A stretch of 64,000 nt of DNA from Forficula auricularia (Eukaryota; Arthropoda; Insecta; Dermaptera; Forficulidae): the NCBI GenBank assembly GCA_024734495.1, contig JALMQS010000615.1, positions 527,173 through 591,172 of the forward strand. Reading direction: 5' to 3'. A program made the translations under genes and the position numbers. Position 1 is the stretch's first letter. Each line of letters opens with the position of its first letter. Shown here piece after piece: positions 51,067 through 62,239 of this stretch. Under the pieces are notes generated by a model. It worked only from the letters and a program-made list of their open reading frames with translations. It had not been told where the DNA came from and searched no databases.

Positions 51067-52060
51067 AGTTAAATTTGTTTACTCCTACACCAATTTGCCC
51101 ACATTCGTTCATATTGATAAACTTTATAAAAAAATAAATAGGAAAAATTATAATAAAAAAATATCGTATAGGATCTGAAATAAAAACATAAAATTAAATA
51201 TCATTTGTTTCTATATTATATAAAAAACCACTTCAACCACTTTATTTGTAAAAACACCTGTTTTGTTATGAATCCCCCCTGTAATGTTATGATTTAGACA
51301 CCTGTTAATTTATTGAACCAATTATTTTATATGAATTAATGTATACATTGTATTTGAGCTTCGACTTCGGGGATAACCACCATCGACTGTCCTTGATCAT
51401 CTTTTTAGTCCTTGTTTTTAATAAGAGGAAAAACTAATTAAATAAAAAAACCTCTTTTCCGATAATTATTCCAATTCTATATTGCGAAAATTTATCAATC
51501 CCTTATCTAGACACCTGTTATAAATTTTATTAAACCAATTATTTTACATTAATTAATGTATACCTTGTATTTTAGCTTCGATTTCGGAGATTGCCTCTCC
51601 ACCCTCGACTGTCCTTATTCATCTTTAGTCCTTGTTTTTAATAAAAGGAAAAATCTAATTAGATAAAAAAACCTCTTTTCCGATAATTATTTCAATTCCA
51701 TTATTCCCCAATCAAGTCGATTGATCTCCCTAGACACCTGTTAATTAAATTTCAATATAATATAATAATATTTTTTTATAATCTTTTTATGGGTTTTAAA
51801 ATTAAAAAAACAATTAATAAATAAAAGATAATTGAAAAAAATGTAAACAAACTTTTTTATTGAGATTTTCATAATTACTTTAATTAAAATGAAATTTGTC
51901 GAGGTCCAGACCTAGCCAGATCGTTTTCTCATTCTCGAAACTTGTTAATAGAGTTGGTTTTATCAAAATCGGTAGACCCATTTTCAAAATAGAACTAAGA
52001 TACAAATATATAAATATATATACAATTTTCTCTCGTTTAATAAGAGTGGATAGAAGTATG
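51067..52060 (+). mobile_element. Family F, copy 3, two modules
   Basis: Matches copy 1 from TTTGTTTACTCCTACACCAA. It contains the Helitron empty site at 51180/51181 and modules at 51294-51512 and 51513-51733, each starting GACACCTGTTA, with different spacers (TGCGAAAATTTATCAATC; ATTCCCCAATCAAGTCGATT). Right part as copy 2, terminus TTTCTCTCGTTTAATAAGAG. Confidence 0.8.
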
Positions 52061-52084
52061 TATACTTTCCGATATCCCGAATGT

Positions 52085-52630
52085 GTCTGAAAAAACTGTC
52101 TCTTTGGAATTTAATATCTCCGAACTATATTGTTCATAAATTTCCTTTTGCCACCAATTGATGCAGAAGTATTTAAATAATAATCTGTCTAAATTTCAAA
52201 AAAATCCCAAGATAACCCATTCTGCCCTTTCTCTGTACTACAGATACTATCACGGTGTCTGTTCAGTCGAGCTGAAGTCAATTGTCCCCCCTAATGCCCT
52301 CTTTACGCGAAACACGCGGTTTTCTAACGCTCAGCACCCCTTCGCTGTCAAATTGGATAAAATTCGAACAAGCGCTTTCGCCAACTCTTTTTATCCCTTT
52401 GACCTCCAGAGACTGGAACTCGCTCCCTGCCACCATCTTTCCCGCGACTTATAACCTTCAGCTGTTTAAGACCCGTATCCACAGATACCTTCGACCCCCG
52501 CCCAACCCATAAAATTCTTTCTTCTTCTTTTTCACGATGGAGGGGCCAACCCAGGCCTTTGGGGGTTGTACCTTTTTTGGTGTAACTCCTTCTCTCATCA
52601 TTATCATAAAAAAAAAAAAAAAAACTACCT
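52085..52630 (+). mobile_element. Family K right-end fragment, copy 6, split by retroposon
   Basis: CTCTTTGGAATTTAATATCT and TTGATGCAGAAGTATTTAAA; the end CTACCTTAA follows the poly-A of the inserted RT fragment at 52624. Confidence 0.7.
52220..52624 (+). pseudogene. 5'-truncated jockey-like RT with poly-A
   Basis: Encodes SALSLYYRYYHGVCSVELKS, IVPPNALFTRNTRFSNAQHP and, after a frameshift at about 52398, FIPLTSRDWNSLPATIFPAT and FKTRIHRYLRPPPNP with stop at 52510. 3' UTR with CCAGGCCTTTGGGGGTTGTA, then about 17 A. Diverged from the 41520 element, so a second subfamily. Confidence 0.85.
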
Positions 52631-52879
52631 TAAAGATTAAATTTTCTATTTGCATACTTTTCTTCTAATAAAGAGAATTTCATTTAAAAGCGACATAATT
52701 TATTAGTTATTTGCTTTGGTACTGTTAATATAATATTATAAAAAAACGCGTCTTGCATAATGGGTTTAATATTATATTTTTTCTTCTCTGGGAAGATGCT
52801 ATGCTAATTTCTTTGGAATTGTCAGCTTTAATCCCGGGGCCCGTGTCGGGAATTTGCTTTCGCTGTGTTCCTTATTTCT
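52631..52879. repeat. Unit U, first copy of a tandem duplication
   Basis: AAGATTAAATTTTCTATTTG through GGGAAGATGCTATGCTAATT and GCTTTAATCCCGGGGCCCGT is repeated at 54342-54590. Confidence 0.8.
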
Positions 52880-54250
52880 AGCTTTCTAGTGGTCCACACA
52901 TTATGTGTATATTTGTTTACTCCTACACCAATTTGCCCACATTCGTTCATATTGATAAACTTTATAAAAAAATAAATAGGAAAATTATAATAAAAAAATA
53001 TCGTATAGGATCTGAAATAAAAACATAAAATAAAATAAAATTTGTTTCTAAATTATATAAAAAAAAGCCACTTCAACCACTTTATTTGTAAATACACCTG
53101 TTTTGTAAGAATCCACCTGTAATGTTATGATTTAGACACCTGTTTTTTTTTTTTTTTTTTTTTTTTTTGGCTTTTCGGCTTTTCTAGCCATAAGCCATTT
53201 ACGATACTATTTATTTTATTCAATTTTGTCTCTACCCCGGGGGTCAGATTTTAGCCGGATGCCTCGAGTCGGATTCGAACCCGGGTCCATTGGTTAGCAG
53301 GATGCACCTGTTATTAATTTAAAATATTTATTAATTTAAAATATTTATTAAACCAATTATTTTACATGAATTAATGTATACATTGTATTTGAGCTTCGAC
53401 TCCGGCGATTACTTCTCCACCATCGACTGTCCTTGATCATCTTTTTAGTCATTGTTTTTAATAAGAGGAAAAAACTAATTAAATAAAAAAACCACTTTTC
53501 CGATAATTATTCCAATTCCATATTCGATCCAATCAGGACCTCCGATGCACCTGTTATTTTTTTATAAATTTTATTAAACCAATTATTTTACATTAATTAA
53601 TGTATACATTGTATTTTTTCTTCGATTCCGGAGATTACTTCTCCACCATCGAGGGTCCTTATTCATCTTTAGTCCTTGTTTTTAATAAGAGGAAAAATCT
53701 AATTAGATAAAAAAACCTCTTTTCCGATAATTATTTCAATTCCATTATTCCCCAATCAAGTCGATTGGTATCCTTCAAGTCTGCCCCATCGATGCACCTG
53801 TTATTATTATTTTTTTATAAATTTTATTAAACAAATTATTTTACATTAATTAATGTATACATTGTATCTTTTTGCTTCGATTCCGGAGATAACTTCTCCA
53901 CCATCGAGTGTCCTTGATCATCTTTAGTCCTTGTTTTTAATAAGAGGAAAAATCTAATTAGATAAAAAACCTCTTTTCCTATAATTATTTCAATTCCATT
54001 ATTCCCCAATCAAGTCGATTGGTCAATCCACAATCCCCTCTCACTCCAATCTTTTCCTCCGATGCACCTAGTTAATTAAATTTTAATATAATATAATAAT
54101 ATTTGTTATAATCTTTTTATGGGTTTTAAAATTAAAAAACCAATTAATAAATAAAAGATAATTAAAAAAAATTTAAACAAACTTTTTTATTGAGATTTTC
54201 ATCTTTCAATAATTACTTTAATTAAGAAAAGATTGATTAAGTTGAAATTT
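52880..54250 (+). mobile_element. Family F, copy 4, three modules, with SINE4
   Basis: TAGTGGTCCACACATTATGT start, second Helitron empty site at about 53017, SINE4 at 53158-53310. Modules start at 53310, 53543 and 53785, each after GATGCACCTGTTA, and a final GATGCACCTAGTTA at 54060. Spacers differ in length and sequence. The right part is truncated at TTTGTCGA (54253), where family K begins. Confidence 0.8.
53150..53310 (-). mobile_element. tRNA-type SINE4, longer copy
   Basis: Minus: CCATGGACCC-like anticodon-side remnant, then CCCGGGTTCGAATCCGACTC (B box GGTTCGAATCC), CATCCGGCTAAAATCTGACC, TAGAGACAAAATTGAATAAA, GGCTTATGGCTAGAAAAGCC and poly-A (T-run on plus 53144-53168). CACCTG on both sides may be the target duplication. 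Lacks the A-box half. Confidence 0.7.
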
Positions 54251-54252
54251 GT

Positions 54253-54341
54253 CGAATCGATGCAGAAGTATTTAAATAATAATCCGTCTAAATTTCAAAA
54301 AAAAATCCTAAGAAAACCTATATGGTGAAACAAGTACCTTA
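54253..54341 (+). mobile_element. Family K right-end fragment, copy 7
   Basis: AATCGATGCAGAAGTATTTA to AAGTACCTTAA, joined to family F at the shared word TCGA. Corresponds to copy 6 without the retroposon. Confidence 0.65.
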
Positions 54342-54590
54342 AAGATTAAATTTTCTATTTGCATACTTTTCTTCTAATAAAGAGAATTTCATTTAAAAGC
54401 GACATAATTTATTAGTTATTTGCTTAGGTTCTGTTAATATAATATTATAAAAAACGCTTCTTGCATAATGCGTTTAATATTATATTTTTTTCTTCTCTGG
54501 GAAGATGCTATGCTAATTTCTTTGGAATTGTCAGCTTTAATCCCGGGGCCCGTGTCGGGAATTCGCTTCCGCTGTGTTCCTCCTCGTCGC
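54342..54590. repeat. Unit U, second copy
   Basis: Near-identical to 52631-52879. The end reads GGAATTCGCTTCCGCTGTGT before the sequences part. The small ORFs here are not supported as genes. Confidence 0.8.
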
Positions 54591-55382
54591 TTTTGCTATC
54601 CAGCTCTTTATTGTATCAAATTTATTCCTTGGCGTTGTATTAAATTAACCCTGGCGTCAAGTGAGTGAAAATATTCAAAACATTTTCCTGATAGGAAGAA
54701 GAAGAATAAGTAGAAAAGATGGGGGAAGAAGAGCAAGAGTAAAGAAACCATGAATGCTGATGATCCATTAGAAAAAAGAGCAAAATAAATTAAAAGCAAA
54801 ATAAACAGGGAAATGTTTTTAGGGGTTTATATATATAGATATATAGATATACACATAAAAAAATTCTCACTTCTTAAATCAACAAAGAATAGCTGATTGC
54901 TCAAACTCTTCCATCACTACATTCTTTGAAGACTTTTATTGAAATATTCTCTTTGATTAACTTTATATATATATATTCTTTTTTTTTACTAAAGTTTGAA
55001 ACTTTTAGAAAAGAAAAAAAATGAGAAAAAGGAATTAAAATAAAAAAATCAAGTAACCGTAAATATAAAGATTATATAATTTAATATTATAAATTATTCC
55101 TGAAAAGGTTTGTATTTTTTTTCCGAATAAAGTTTGAATTTATTTGATGTTTCGGCAATTAATATTTAGAGAAATAAGTACAAATCAATAGTTCTCAAAT
55201 GTTTTTTTTTAATCTTTACTTTACTACATTATAAATTCTCAAGGGCTGCAAAAGAGTGATGTTTAATTGGATTTCTTATAAAGTTTTAGGAAAGTTTGTT
55301 CTACTAAAAATTAAAACTGATAAATTATTTATTATTGACAATTGTATGCATAATAAATTAAAGAATATATCTTTTGCTTAGC
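54591..55382. other. AT-rich, nothing recognised
   Basis: Low-complexity AT sequence, a short TATAGA microsatellite at 54825-54850 and no coding signal. Confidence 0.4.
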
Positions 55383-56264
55383 TTAAGGTAGTTGTTTCGC
55401 GACAATACTAGCAAGTTTAACCGAATTTATCGCGCGGAGAATTTACCACTGCTCCGAAGCCTCATAAAACCTTAGTAAATTAGATATTGAATTGTATCTA
55501 AGTTTCAGCTTAGAAAACAGGAAGTTGCTATTGAAGACATATGTATGGAGCATAGCCATGTACGGGAGTGAAACCTGGACAATTGGAAAAGCGGAGAGAA
55601 AGAGATCATAAGCCCAAAACTTTTTGATGTTTATATACCGATTCTAGCCAATCCCGTGCTCGTTTGACAAATCTGGCAACACTGTAATAGATTGAATATT
55701 TTTATATTAAAATGACAGATAAAATACATTTTAAAAGTCGATTTATTTCTATAAAAATCGATTCTGTTATTTTTTAACAAATGTAATCAACGCCTACGTT
55801 ACACCTTATGAAAATAATAATTTTGAAAAAATCTAGCGCATACGCGCTTTATACATCTTCGCTGGTTAAATAAATGCGCTGTTGCCAAATTGTTTTTAGT
55901 GTAATTTTTTTTTATACATTTTTCATTATTTATTCATTATTATCTCAGAAACTGTGTTGTAACTATGAACCAAAATTATCTTAGAATATGTATTGGTTAT
56001 TGTTTAATGTTGGTTTAGTTTTTTATAAAAATGGTAAGAAGGGTTTCTTAATTTATAATTAAATATGTATGTAAATTTTCCGATTTCCGTATAGTTCAAT
56101 GTATGGGTCTGAAAAACTCTATTTTTAAAATTTAATATCTCCGGAACTATATTGCTCATAAATTTCGTTTTGCCACCAATCGATGCAAAAGTATTTAAAT
56201 ATTAATCTCTCTAAATTTCAAAAAAATCCTAAGAAAGCTCATTTGGCGGAACAACTACTTTAAA
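55383..56264 (+). mobile_element. Family K element, copy 5, most complete
   Basis: TTAAGGTAGTTGTTTCGCGA start and CGGAACAACTACTTTAA end. Internal words AGCGCATACGCGCTTTATAC and CTCGTTTGACAAATCTGGCA. An RTE-like fragment interrupts it at 55505-55606. Confidence 0.75.
55505..55606 (+). pseudogene. RTE-like internal fragment
   Basis: CAGCTTAGAAAACAGGAAGT, TATGTATGGAGCATAGCCAT, GAAACCTGGACAATTGGAAA match 22480-22580 (LENRKLLLKTYVWSIAMYGC). Truncated at both ends, so arrival by ordinary target-primed insertion alone is unlikely. Confidence 0.75.
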
Positions 56265-56467
56265 GATCTGTATTTAATTGATACCTATTAGTGTTTCGAA
56301 AGCTTATATTATCCTAAGAATCATACTAGTACTATATTCAAGTTGTTATGAATTTTATTATAGTGAAAAGTAATTGAAGGCAGCCCAAGGATAGTGATGA
56401 AAAAAATTATTACATTTCCAAATCAGATGTATTTTATTGGACTATCATACTCCCCCTTCTCTTTAAA
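56265..56467. other. Unassigned
   Basis: No element recognised. Confidence 0.35.
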
Positions 56468-56700
56468 ACCAACGTTTCGGAGGATTCTTCCCTCCTTCTT
56501 CAGGGTTTCAAAGGGTCAATGAAGGAAGGAAACATGATGCTCTCCTCTCTCTCTAGTGTTTGAAATTTGTCTTTTCTAACAGAAGCATTAAATATAACTC
56601 CCCCCCCCCTTAACTTAATTAAGAGAAAATATTATATTTAATGATTCTGTTAAGAAAAGACAAATTTCAAACACTGCTAGAGGAGAGAAGAGGAAGAAAA
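56468..56700 (-). repeat. H-type arm followed by a 140-bp inverted repeat
   Basis: Minus 56468-56503: CCTGAAGAAGGAGGGAAGAA, CCTCCGAAACGTTGG. Then CTAGTGTTTGAAATTTGTCT (56558) pairs with AGACAAATTTCAAACACTGC (56658), a foldback around a C-run. Confidence 0.6.
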
Positions 56701-57015
56701 TAATTTGGTCTTTTTGATTTTAAGTCGATTCTTCCACGATTTCAGTAGATGTTGCAATTAATAGTCAAAACATCAAAAATGGAATGCAATAAAGTTATTC
56801 CTCTAGTATTAGATAAGAATCGATCGTTATTTTTTATTTTAAGCCAATTTTCCATGTCTTCAGCAATGGTTACCAATAAAAACAGAAGCGTCAAAAATCC
56901 AATATAGAATGGTTATTCCTCAAGTACTAGATGAGAATCAATCGCTATTATTGATTTTAACTCGATTCCTCTATGTCTTCAGAAAAGGTAACGGATAAGA
57001 AAACAACGCAGTTGC
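56701..57015. repeat. Tandem ~125-bp repeat, 2.5 copies
   Basis: GATTTTAAGTCGATTCTTCC / ATTTTAAGCCAATTTTCC / GATTTTAACTCGATTCCTC recur at about 56717, 56838, 56959, each followed by a TTCAG-A--GT word and later ATTCCTC-AGTA-TAGATGAG. An inverted piece lies at 58045-58130 (GAGGAATCGGCTTAAAATAA). Confidence 0.65.
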
Positions 57016-57027
57016 TATGGTTACTTA

Positions 57028-57420
57028 TAAAATTTCCTCCCAGAAGTATAAAAATGCAAAAACTAACCGCCCAAAATGGGGATGGGGGGTAGGGTGAAAA
57101 ATTAAAAATCTAGGCTATTTGAGCAAATTCAACCAAATTTTGTATACATAATCAGTGGGACCCCAGAAGTCTAAAAATGCAAAAACTAACCGCCCAAAAA
57201 TGGGGGGGGGGTAGGGTCAAAAAATGAAAATATAGGCTCTTGTACCAAACTCAACCAAATTTTGTATACATAATCAGTGGGCCCACAGGGGTCTAAAAAT
57301 GAAAAAACTAACCCCTCTACCCTACATGATTATAAATAATTTTATTAAATATAAGTGAGGGGCCAGGTTGTATGGTAAAGTCAAGTGGATGGCCACATCA
57401 GAACACGACAGCTTATTTTA
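57028..57420 (-). mobile_element. Family P element, truncated copy
   Basis: Two and a half internal repeats (CATAATCAGTGG at 57148 and 57269), right end GTATGGTAAAGTCAAGTGGA and CGACAGCTTATTTTA. Confidence 0.75.
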
Positions 57421-58135
57421 TCTCTGTTTCGATTTTTGTTTTAATTCATCATTTTAATTTGTTTTTCTATTGTTAATAAGCCTGTGAAACATAAAAATAT
57501 ATAAATGTGTCAAATGTAACCATAATCGGACTATAAATATCATAATAGTTAAATAATTCAATTATTTCTTGTTGGGTTTTCTCATTTACCTTGTTTGTTC
57601 GATTTTCCACCAAATATCAGCTTTGGGGCTAAGCCCATTTTGAATTAATCACTCTAGTGGCGTCATTAAATCTTCGACTCTTAATTTATAAATGGAATTG
57701 ACTTGGCTACATAAAAATGTTGCCGTTGAGAACTCAAGGGGGTGTTTATGCCAAAAGAACGGACAAGTGAAATCCTCTGATGTCTCGCGTGCCTGGCTCT
57801 TTTCAATTAAGGGGCGGTTTCAAACTCATCCATCTCTTTCAGGCTTACGCCCCCGCGGTCTTCTTCATCGTTACGTTAAAGGGGGCTCAAGAGATACTTA
57901 ATTACTTATAAAACGGTCATTTCTCTAAAAAAGGATTATTCTTTTTATTAAAAGATTTATACTGTAGCTATTTATTTTTCTTATAGAAAGATATTAGTAA
58001 AGTAATTGATTATTTTTATTTTTCTAATTTTTTTAAGTTATCATTTTGATCTCGACATGGAGGAATCGGCTTAAAATAAAAAATACCGATCGATTATTAT
58101 CTAATACTGGAGGAATACCTTATGGCATTCCATTT
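57421..58135. other. Unassigned; GC-richer patch at 57670-57905
   Basis: The 69-codon ORF at 57692 has no recognised motif. 58045-58130 is an inverted copy of the 56701 tandem repeat. Confidence 0.35.
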
Positions 58136-58945
58136 TTTAACCGACTTCAAAAAAGGAGGAGGTTCTCAATTCGACTGATTTTTTTTTGTGTCTATGTTAC
58201 CTGATATCTTCGCCAATTGTGAACCGATTTTGATGATTTTTTTGCATTGGGTTTAGTATAGCTTCCGATTGGTCCCGTTTTTTTTTTCATTGGTATTGGA
58301 TCTTTTTTGTTATTTTTGTTCGGGCCTAACTGCTTTGTTTATGAACCGATTTCGATGATTATTTTTTTATTGGAAAGGGGGTATCTTAGAGGTGGTGCCA
58401 TATTAATTTGGTCAAGTTCTGATGTTTTGACGAAATAACGTAAATCTCCAATTCTTATGAGCAAATAATCGAAATTATAATAAATAAAATCTTTTATAAA
58501 AAAATATTATAACATTCATTTAAAACCCGCAAACGTTTTGAGAGAATTTTTTATATTTGTGAATTGAATTTTTATTATCATTTTCTGAGTCATTCGCCTC
58601 GACGCTTTCTCTTACGAGATGCATGCAATGTATTATATTAAGTAACTATTTTACCAACATCACTAATAAAAAGAGAAAAATAAAAGTAATTTTTATAAAA
58701 AAAATAAACCCCGACTTCACAAAAAATTAAATGCAACAAAATATACTAATGTGAACTCAAAAATCGAATAAAATTCACTAAAAGGTATAAAATAATCATC
58801 TTATTTATTATAAAACCATACACGACGAAATATTAACATGAAATCACTTTTTGAAGTCCGTGCTAAACAAACTATATAAGCGAACGCACCCGCCAAAAGT
58901 ACTGAGCAAGATCCGTTCGGGTTTGATTCATAAAATGTATATATT
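58136..58945 (+). mobile_element. Family A element, copy 8 (long form, truncated, inverted loop)
   Basis: TTAACCGACTTCAAAAAAGG start, middle section present, left palindrome arm complete, loop (ACTATATAAGCGAACGCACC) in the same inverted orientation as copy 2. It breaks off at 58945 within the loop, so the right arm is missing. Confidence 0.75.
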
Positions 58946-59440
58946 TGCAAGTATTTTATTTGGATACGGCAACATTTTATTTTTGTCAAAATATCCCGAA
59001 ATTTTTTGTGAACTTTGCTCAAAAAAATAAAATATTACAAAAGTCCTGTTTAAATAAATTATTTCTTCCAATATAAAATAAAATTGTAACTGGAAAATCA
59101 GAGAAATGGACAAAATTAAAAACACAAGAGTTTTTTTTTATTAAATGGACCAAACGATTCATCAATTTATTTTGACCTCCTTTGTGGGCCATTTTATCCA
59201 CGCTTTGTCAAAAAACAATGTTGTTCATTTCCCTGCTATTCCTGTTACAAATTTACTATGGATGCGAATGATACAACAAAAAATAAAATTTCATTTGACG
59301 AACATTTTGATTTTTCTTTAATGAGTTATAACTTTCGAAAAGCTATTTTTTTCTACCCCAATTTTCTTCTCACCCATTTTGAGATGTTGAAATCTGCAGT
59401 AATAGTTTTTAACGCCACAACTGTATAACACCATAGTGGA
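58946..59440. other. AT-rich, nothing recognised
   Basis: Overlapping minus-strand AT-rich ORFs without motifs. Confidence 0.35.
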
Positions 59441-59865
59441 ACAAGTGCAATCCTTCAAACTATCTCGGCATTCAGATAACCAGCTCCAAAGCGTTAGTCT
59501 CCAATTTATTAAGGCGTACAAAATATCAGGATGCCGGAATGAAACGGTTTGATCAAACAAGTTTCTGGGAACGAAAGCAAAAGTACGCATCTATAAGACC
59601 GTTGTGCGATCTCAATTTTGACATATGCGGCCGAAACAAAAACAGACACTCGCAAAAACAAGAAAAAATATTGGAAGTTTGTGAGATGAAATCGCTACGC
59701 AGAATTGCGGGTAAAAACAAGGATGGACAGGGTAAAAGAATATTAAGGAAAAGTGCAATATACAAAAAGTCAGCTTATGGGGTCCAAAGGAGAAGATCAG
59801 AATGGAGTGCACACGTATTGCGAATGAACGAAGACCGGCTGATGAGGGAGGTACAGGTAATGTGC
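59441..59865 (+). pseudogene. Non-LTR RT C-terminal relic (second RTE-like type)
   Basis: Reads LSRHSDNQLQSVSL-type sequence, then NKFLGTKAKVRIYKTVVRSI, LTYAAETKTDTRKN and, in frame with 59539, EVCEMKSLRRIAGKNKDGQG, RRSEWSAHVLRMNEDRLMRE. This is the conserved post-RT block (RIYKTV-RP-LTYGAETW, LRRI-G, W-GHV-RM). Frameshifts at about 59640. It continues after the 635-bp insertion at 60505. Confidence 0.8.
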
Positions 59866-60504
59866 GGACATTAAAATCCGCACATCTACGCATAAGAAAT
59901 ACCAACACAAACCACTCAAAATTGTACTTGAGATTTAATTGATAAGTTCTACTATGTGTTAATATTAATTGTAATATATGAACTCTGTATATCTCTATAT
60001 ACGTTAAATGTGAACTCTAAATGCATACCTCCGCACATATATCGTATAGCTACGCATAAATATTCAGTGTGAACTAAAAATAAGCATAATCTTAATACTT
60101 GAACTGTAAATGCGTAACTCCACAAACTCACAGTTCGTGCAACTGCGCATACTACTTATAGCGAACTAGAACCTAAGAAATGTAAATGTGCGGCATCACT
60201 CTGTGCTCCGCATACCTAGAAAAACCTGATTACTAGAACCAGACCACTCAAAAAGCAAACTGTAAATGGGTTTATTTAATTGTTTTCTTTAGATATAGCT
60301 AGAATCAAATTGAACGAATCCACCTCCACGCGGTGTACACGGGTAATGCCTTTGGGGATTAATTAATTGTCAAAAGAGTAGCTAAGTGATTCTTAATAAC
60401 CCTACAATGTTAGTTAAATTCAATTCAGGGACAGAGGGTAGTGGTATCACATAGAAAGACAAATAGAGTGAGTGGAGTGAGTGAGTGAGGAAAGTACATG
60501 ACAA
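59866..60504. mobile_element. ~640-bp insertion in the RT relic, unknown type
   Basis: Separates GAGGTACAGGT from CAACCCTACCGGGAAAAGAA. Starts TGTGCGGACATTAAAATCCG, an inverted repeat on itself with CGGATTTTAATGTCCGCACA. Variants of TGTGCGG / TCCGCACATC and GAACTCTAAATGCAT / GAACTGTAAATGCGTAACTC recur through it. GTACA occurs at both edges (59852, 60495). A solo LTR is possible, but terminal TG...CA and TSD are not clear. Confidence 0.4.
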
Positions 60505-60607
60505 CAACCCTACCGGGAAAAGAAGACGGGGGCTGTCCAAGAAAACGAAGGAAAGACGCTCTGGAGTAAACAGGCTTTTACAACAATAAGAAGAAGAAGA
60601 AGAAGTT
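60505..60607 (+). pseudogene. 3' end of the RT relic with AAG-repeat tail
   Basis: CCTACCGGGAAAAGAAGACG reads PTGKRRRGLSKKTKERR, the usual RP-GR-R---W end of such proteins. A stop follows, then (AAG)n from 60587. Confidence 0.65.
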
Positions 60608-61687
60608 TCTAACGAGTAGCTGTGTAATATTTATTCAACTTTGGACAAAGAGTCTTGCCATGTGTAGTGAATATTATATGAACAAATAGACATATATAGC
60701 CTAAAATTTTACTCGTTTATTTCAGCATATCTTGGGGGTCAACTTTCAAAAATCCCTTCTTAGTGGTTTCTTCCGTCTTAATAAGAAGCGTTTGTGAATA
60801 ACTTTAACCTAGCTTGGCACAGGTGTTTTTGCTATGCGTTGATTATCTCTAATTGACCGAGTTATCTTTATAGATAATAAAGTTTTATGTTTTTAACCTG
60901 ACAGCTTGTCAAATTAAAAAAAATCACTAGAGTACCGAGTCTGAAAAAAGTGTTTATTATTTCTTCTAACTTATATTTAGTCAACTGATCTCGAAACTAA
61001 TTAAAATAACTGTTTTTGATTATTATTAAATTAAACAATTCCAATTGCTATTCATATCCCCCATAAATTCAGATATATTTTTATTGATTAAATATTAAAA
61101 GCATTCAAACAAAACTATAAATATTTTATCTTCTTCCCATGTTATTTTATATTAAATACAATTTTAATACTTAATCCAATAACATACGTAGGTTAAATAT
61201 CAATTATTCAAGTAATTTGTTTGTTTTTTTTACTCAGCATGTGATAATGGCTTAATCACCGAAGCAATCCACAATCCAAATAGAATAATTGACACGTTGC
61301 AAAAATCCTGTTTCATTGAAATTTTTAATCTTTTTTGAAAAAATAATGTATTCTACCTTTGAAATTCAAAATGTTAATATATTTGATTTAAAATATTTAC
61401 AATTCATCAACATATTCCAAAGCACCGGTTCCCAAAAGATCATTTAAGTTAATCAACAACTAGTACTGTTTCTTCTGAATATGGAGTCGCTCTTCTGACA
61501 TGTCATGGTTGTCAGCCTTTCTAATCCCAATCGTAATTCGCACATTCAATGGATTAGAAAAGACGTAAAGTAAGATGTCACCAGAAACAAATGTTTAACT
61601 ATAATCCAAGGAATGATATATCACTTAGTTCAGCCACCATAATAAAGGAACTGTGCCAAGTTTCATACTACATGCAAAATCTAAAAA
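60608..61687. other. AT-rich, nothing recognised
   Basis: No coding signal or repeat partner seen. Confidence 0.4.
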
Positions 61688-61770
61688 ACATAAACTGATG
61701 TAGCCATCCACAAGACTTTACTATACACCTGGCATAAGAGAGAGGGCTCTTGTGTATTTAATATTTAATA
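61688..61770 (+). mobile_element. Family P left-end fragment
   Basis: AAACTGATGTAGCCATCCAC and GACTTTACTATACACCTGGC, then ATTTAATATTTAATAAAAT as in the copy at 62240. Confidence 0.6.
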
Positions 61771-62239
61771 AAATACCAAAAAATCTAACCTGGAAGACGC
61801 GTGGATGAGAGCCCTATCTATGGACTGGACTGAGCTGAATCTTTGCTGGAGAGTGTCCCTTTTGGGTTTGAAGGGGCTCTCACCTGCAGTGGCACGGACC
61901 TAAGGAAGCATAGGGTGTGGACCTTGGACCCTGCAATAAATATTTTAATATATAGCTATTGTAGAAACACTTAATAGTTAAAAGGGAACTTTTAAAAGTA
62001 TCCGATAGAAAAATCTATTCCAATTTGTTCAAACAAGTCTGAGCTTGTTTTCGATTCTTCTTGCTAATAAAAATTAAATCTATCTTAATAAAGGTAAGCT
62101 CGAACTAATATACACATAGATTAAAAAAAATTCCTTTTAATAAATAATTTTCTATACGATAGCTTTCTCTGCTTATTGGAATAAAGCTTTATAAAATATA
62201 CACGAGTAAATTAAATTTTAATATTAATATTAATACAAA
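61771..62239. other. Unassigned
   Basis: No element recognised. Confidence 0.35.

Noticed and set aside
51294..54080. Repeats with variable spacers suggesting a CRISPR array
   Set aside because: Repeat units are ~175 bp and imperfect, there are no cas genes, and the context is an animal TE family.
59318..59908. Minus-strand ORFs near the RT relic
   Set aside because: They are antisense to the plus-strand post-RT coding block, which matches a known protein pattern.
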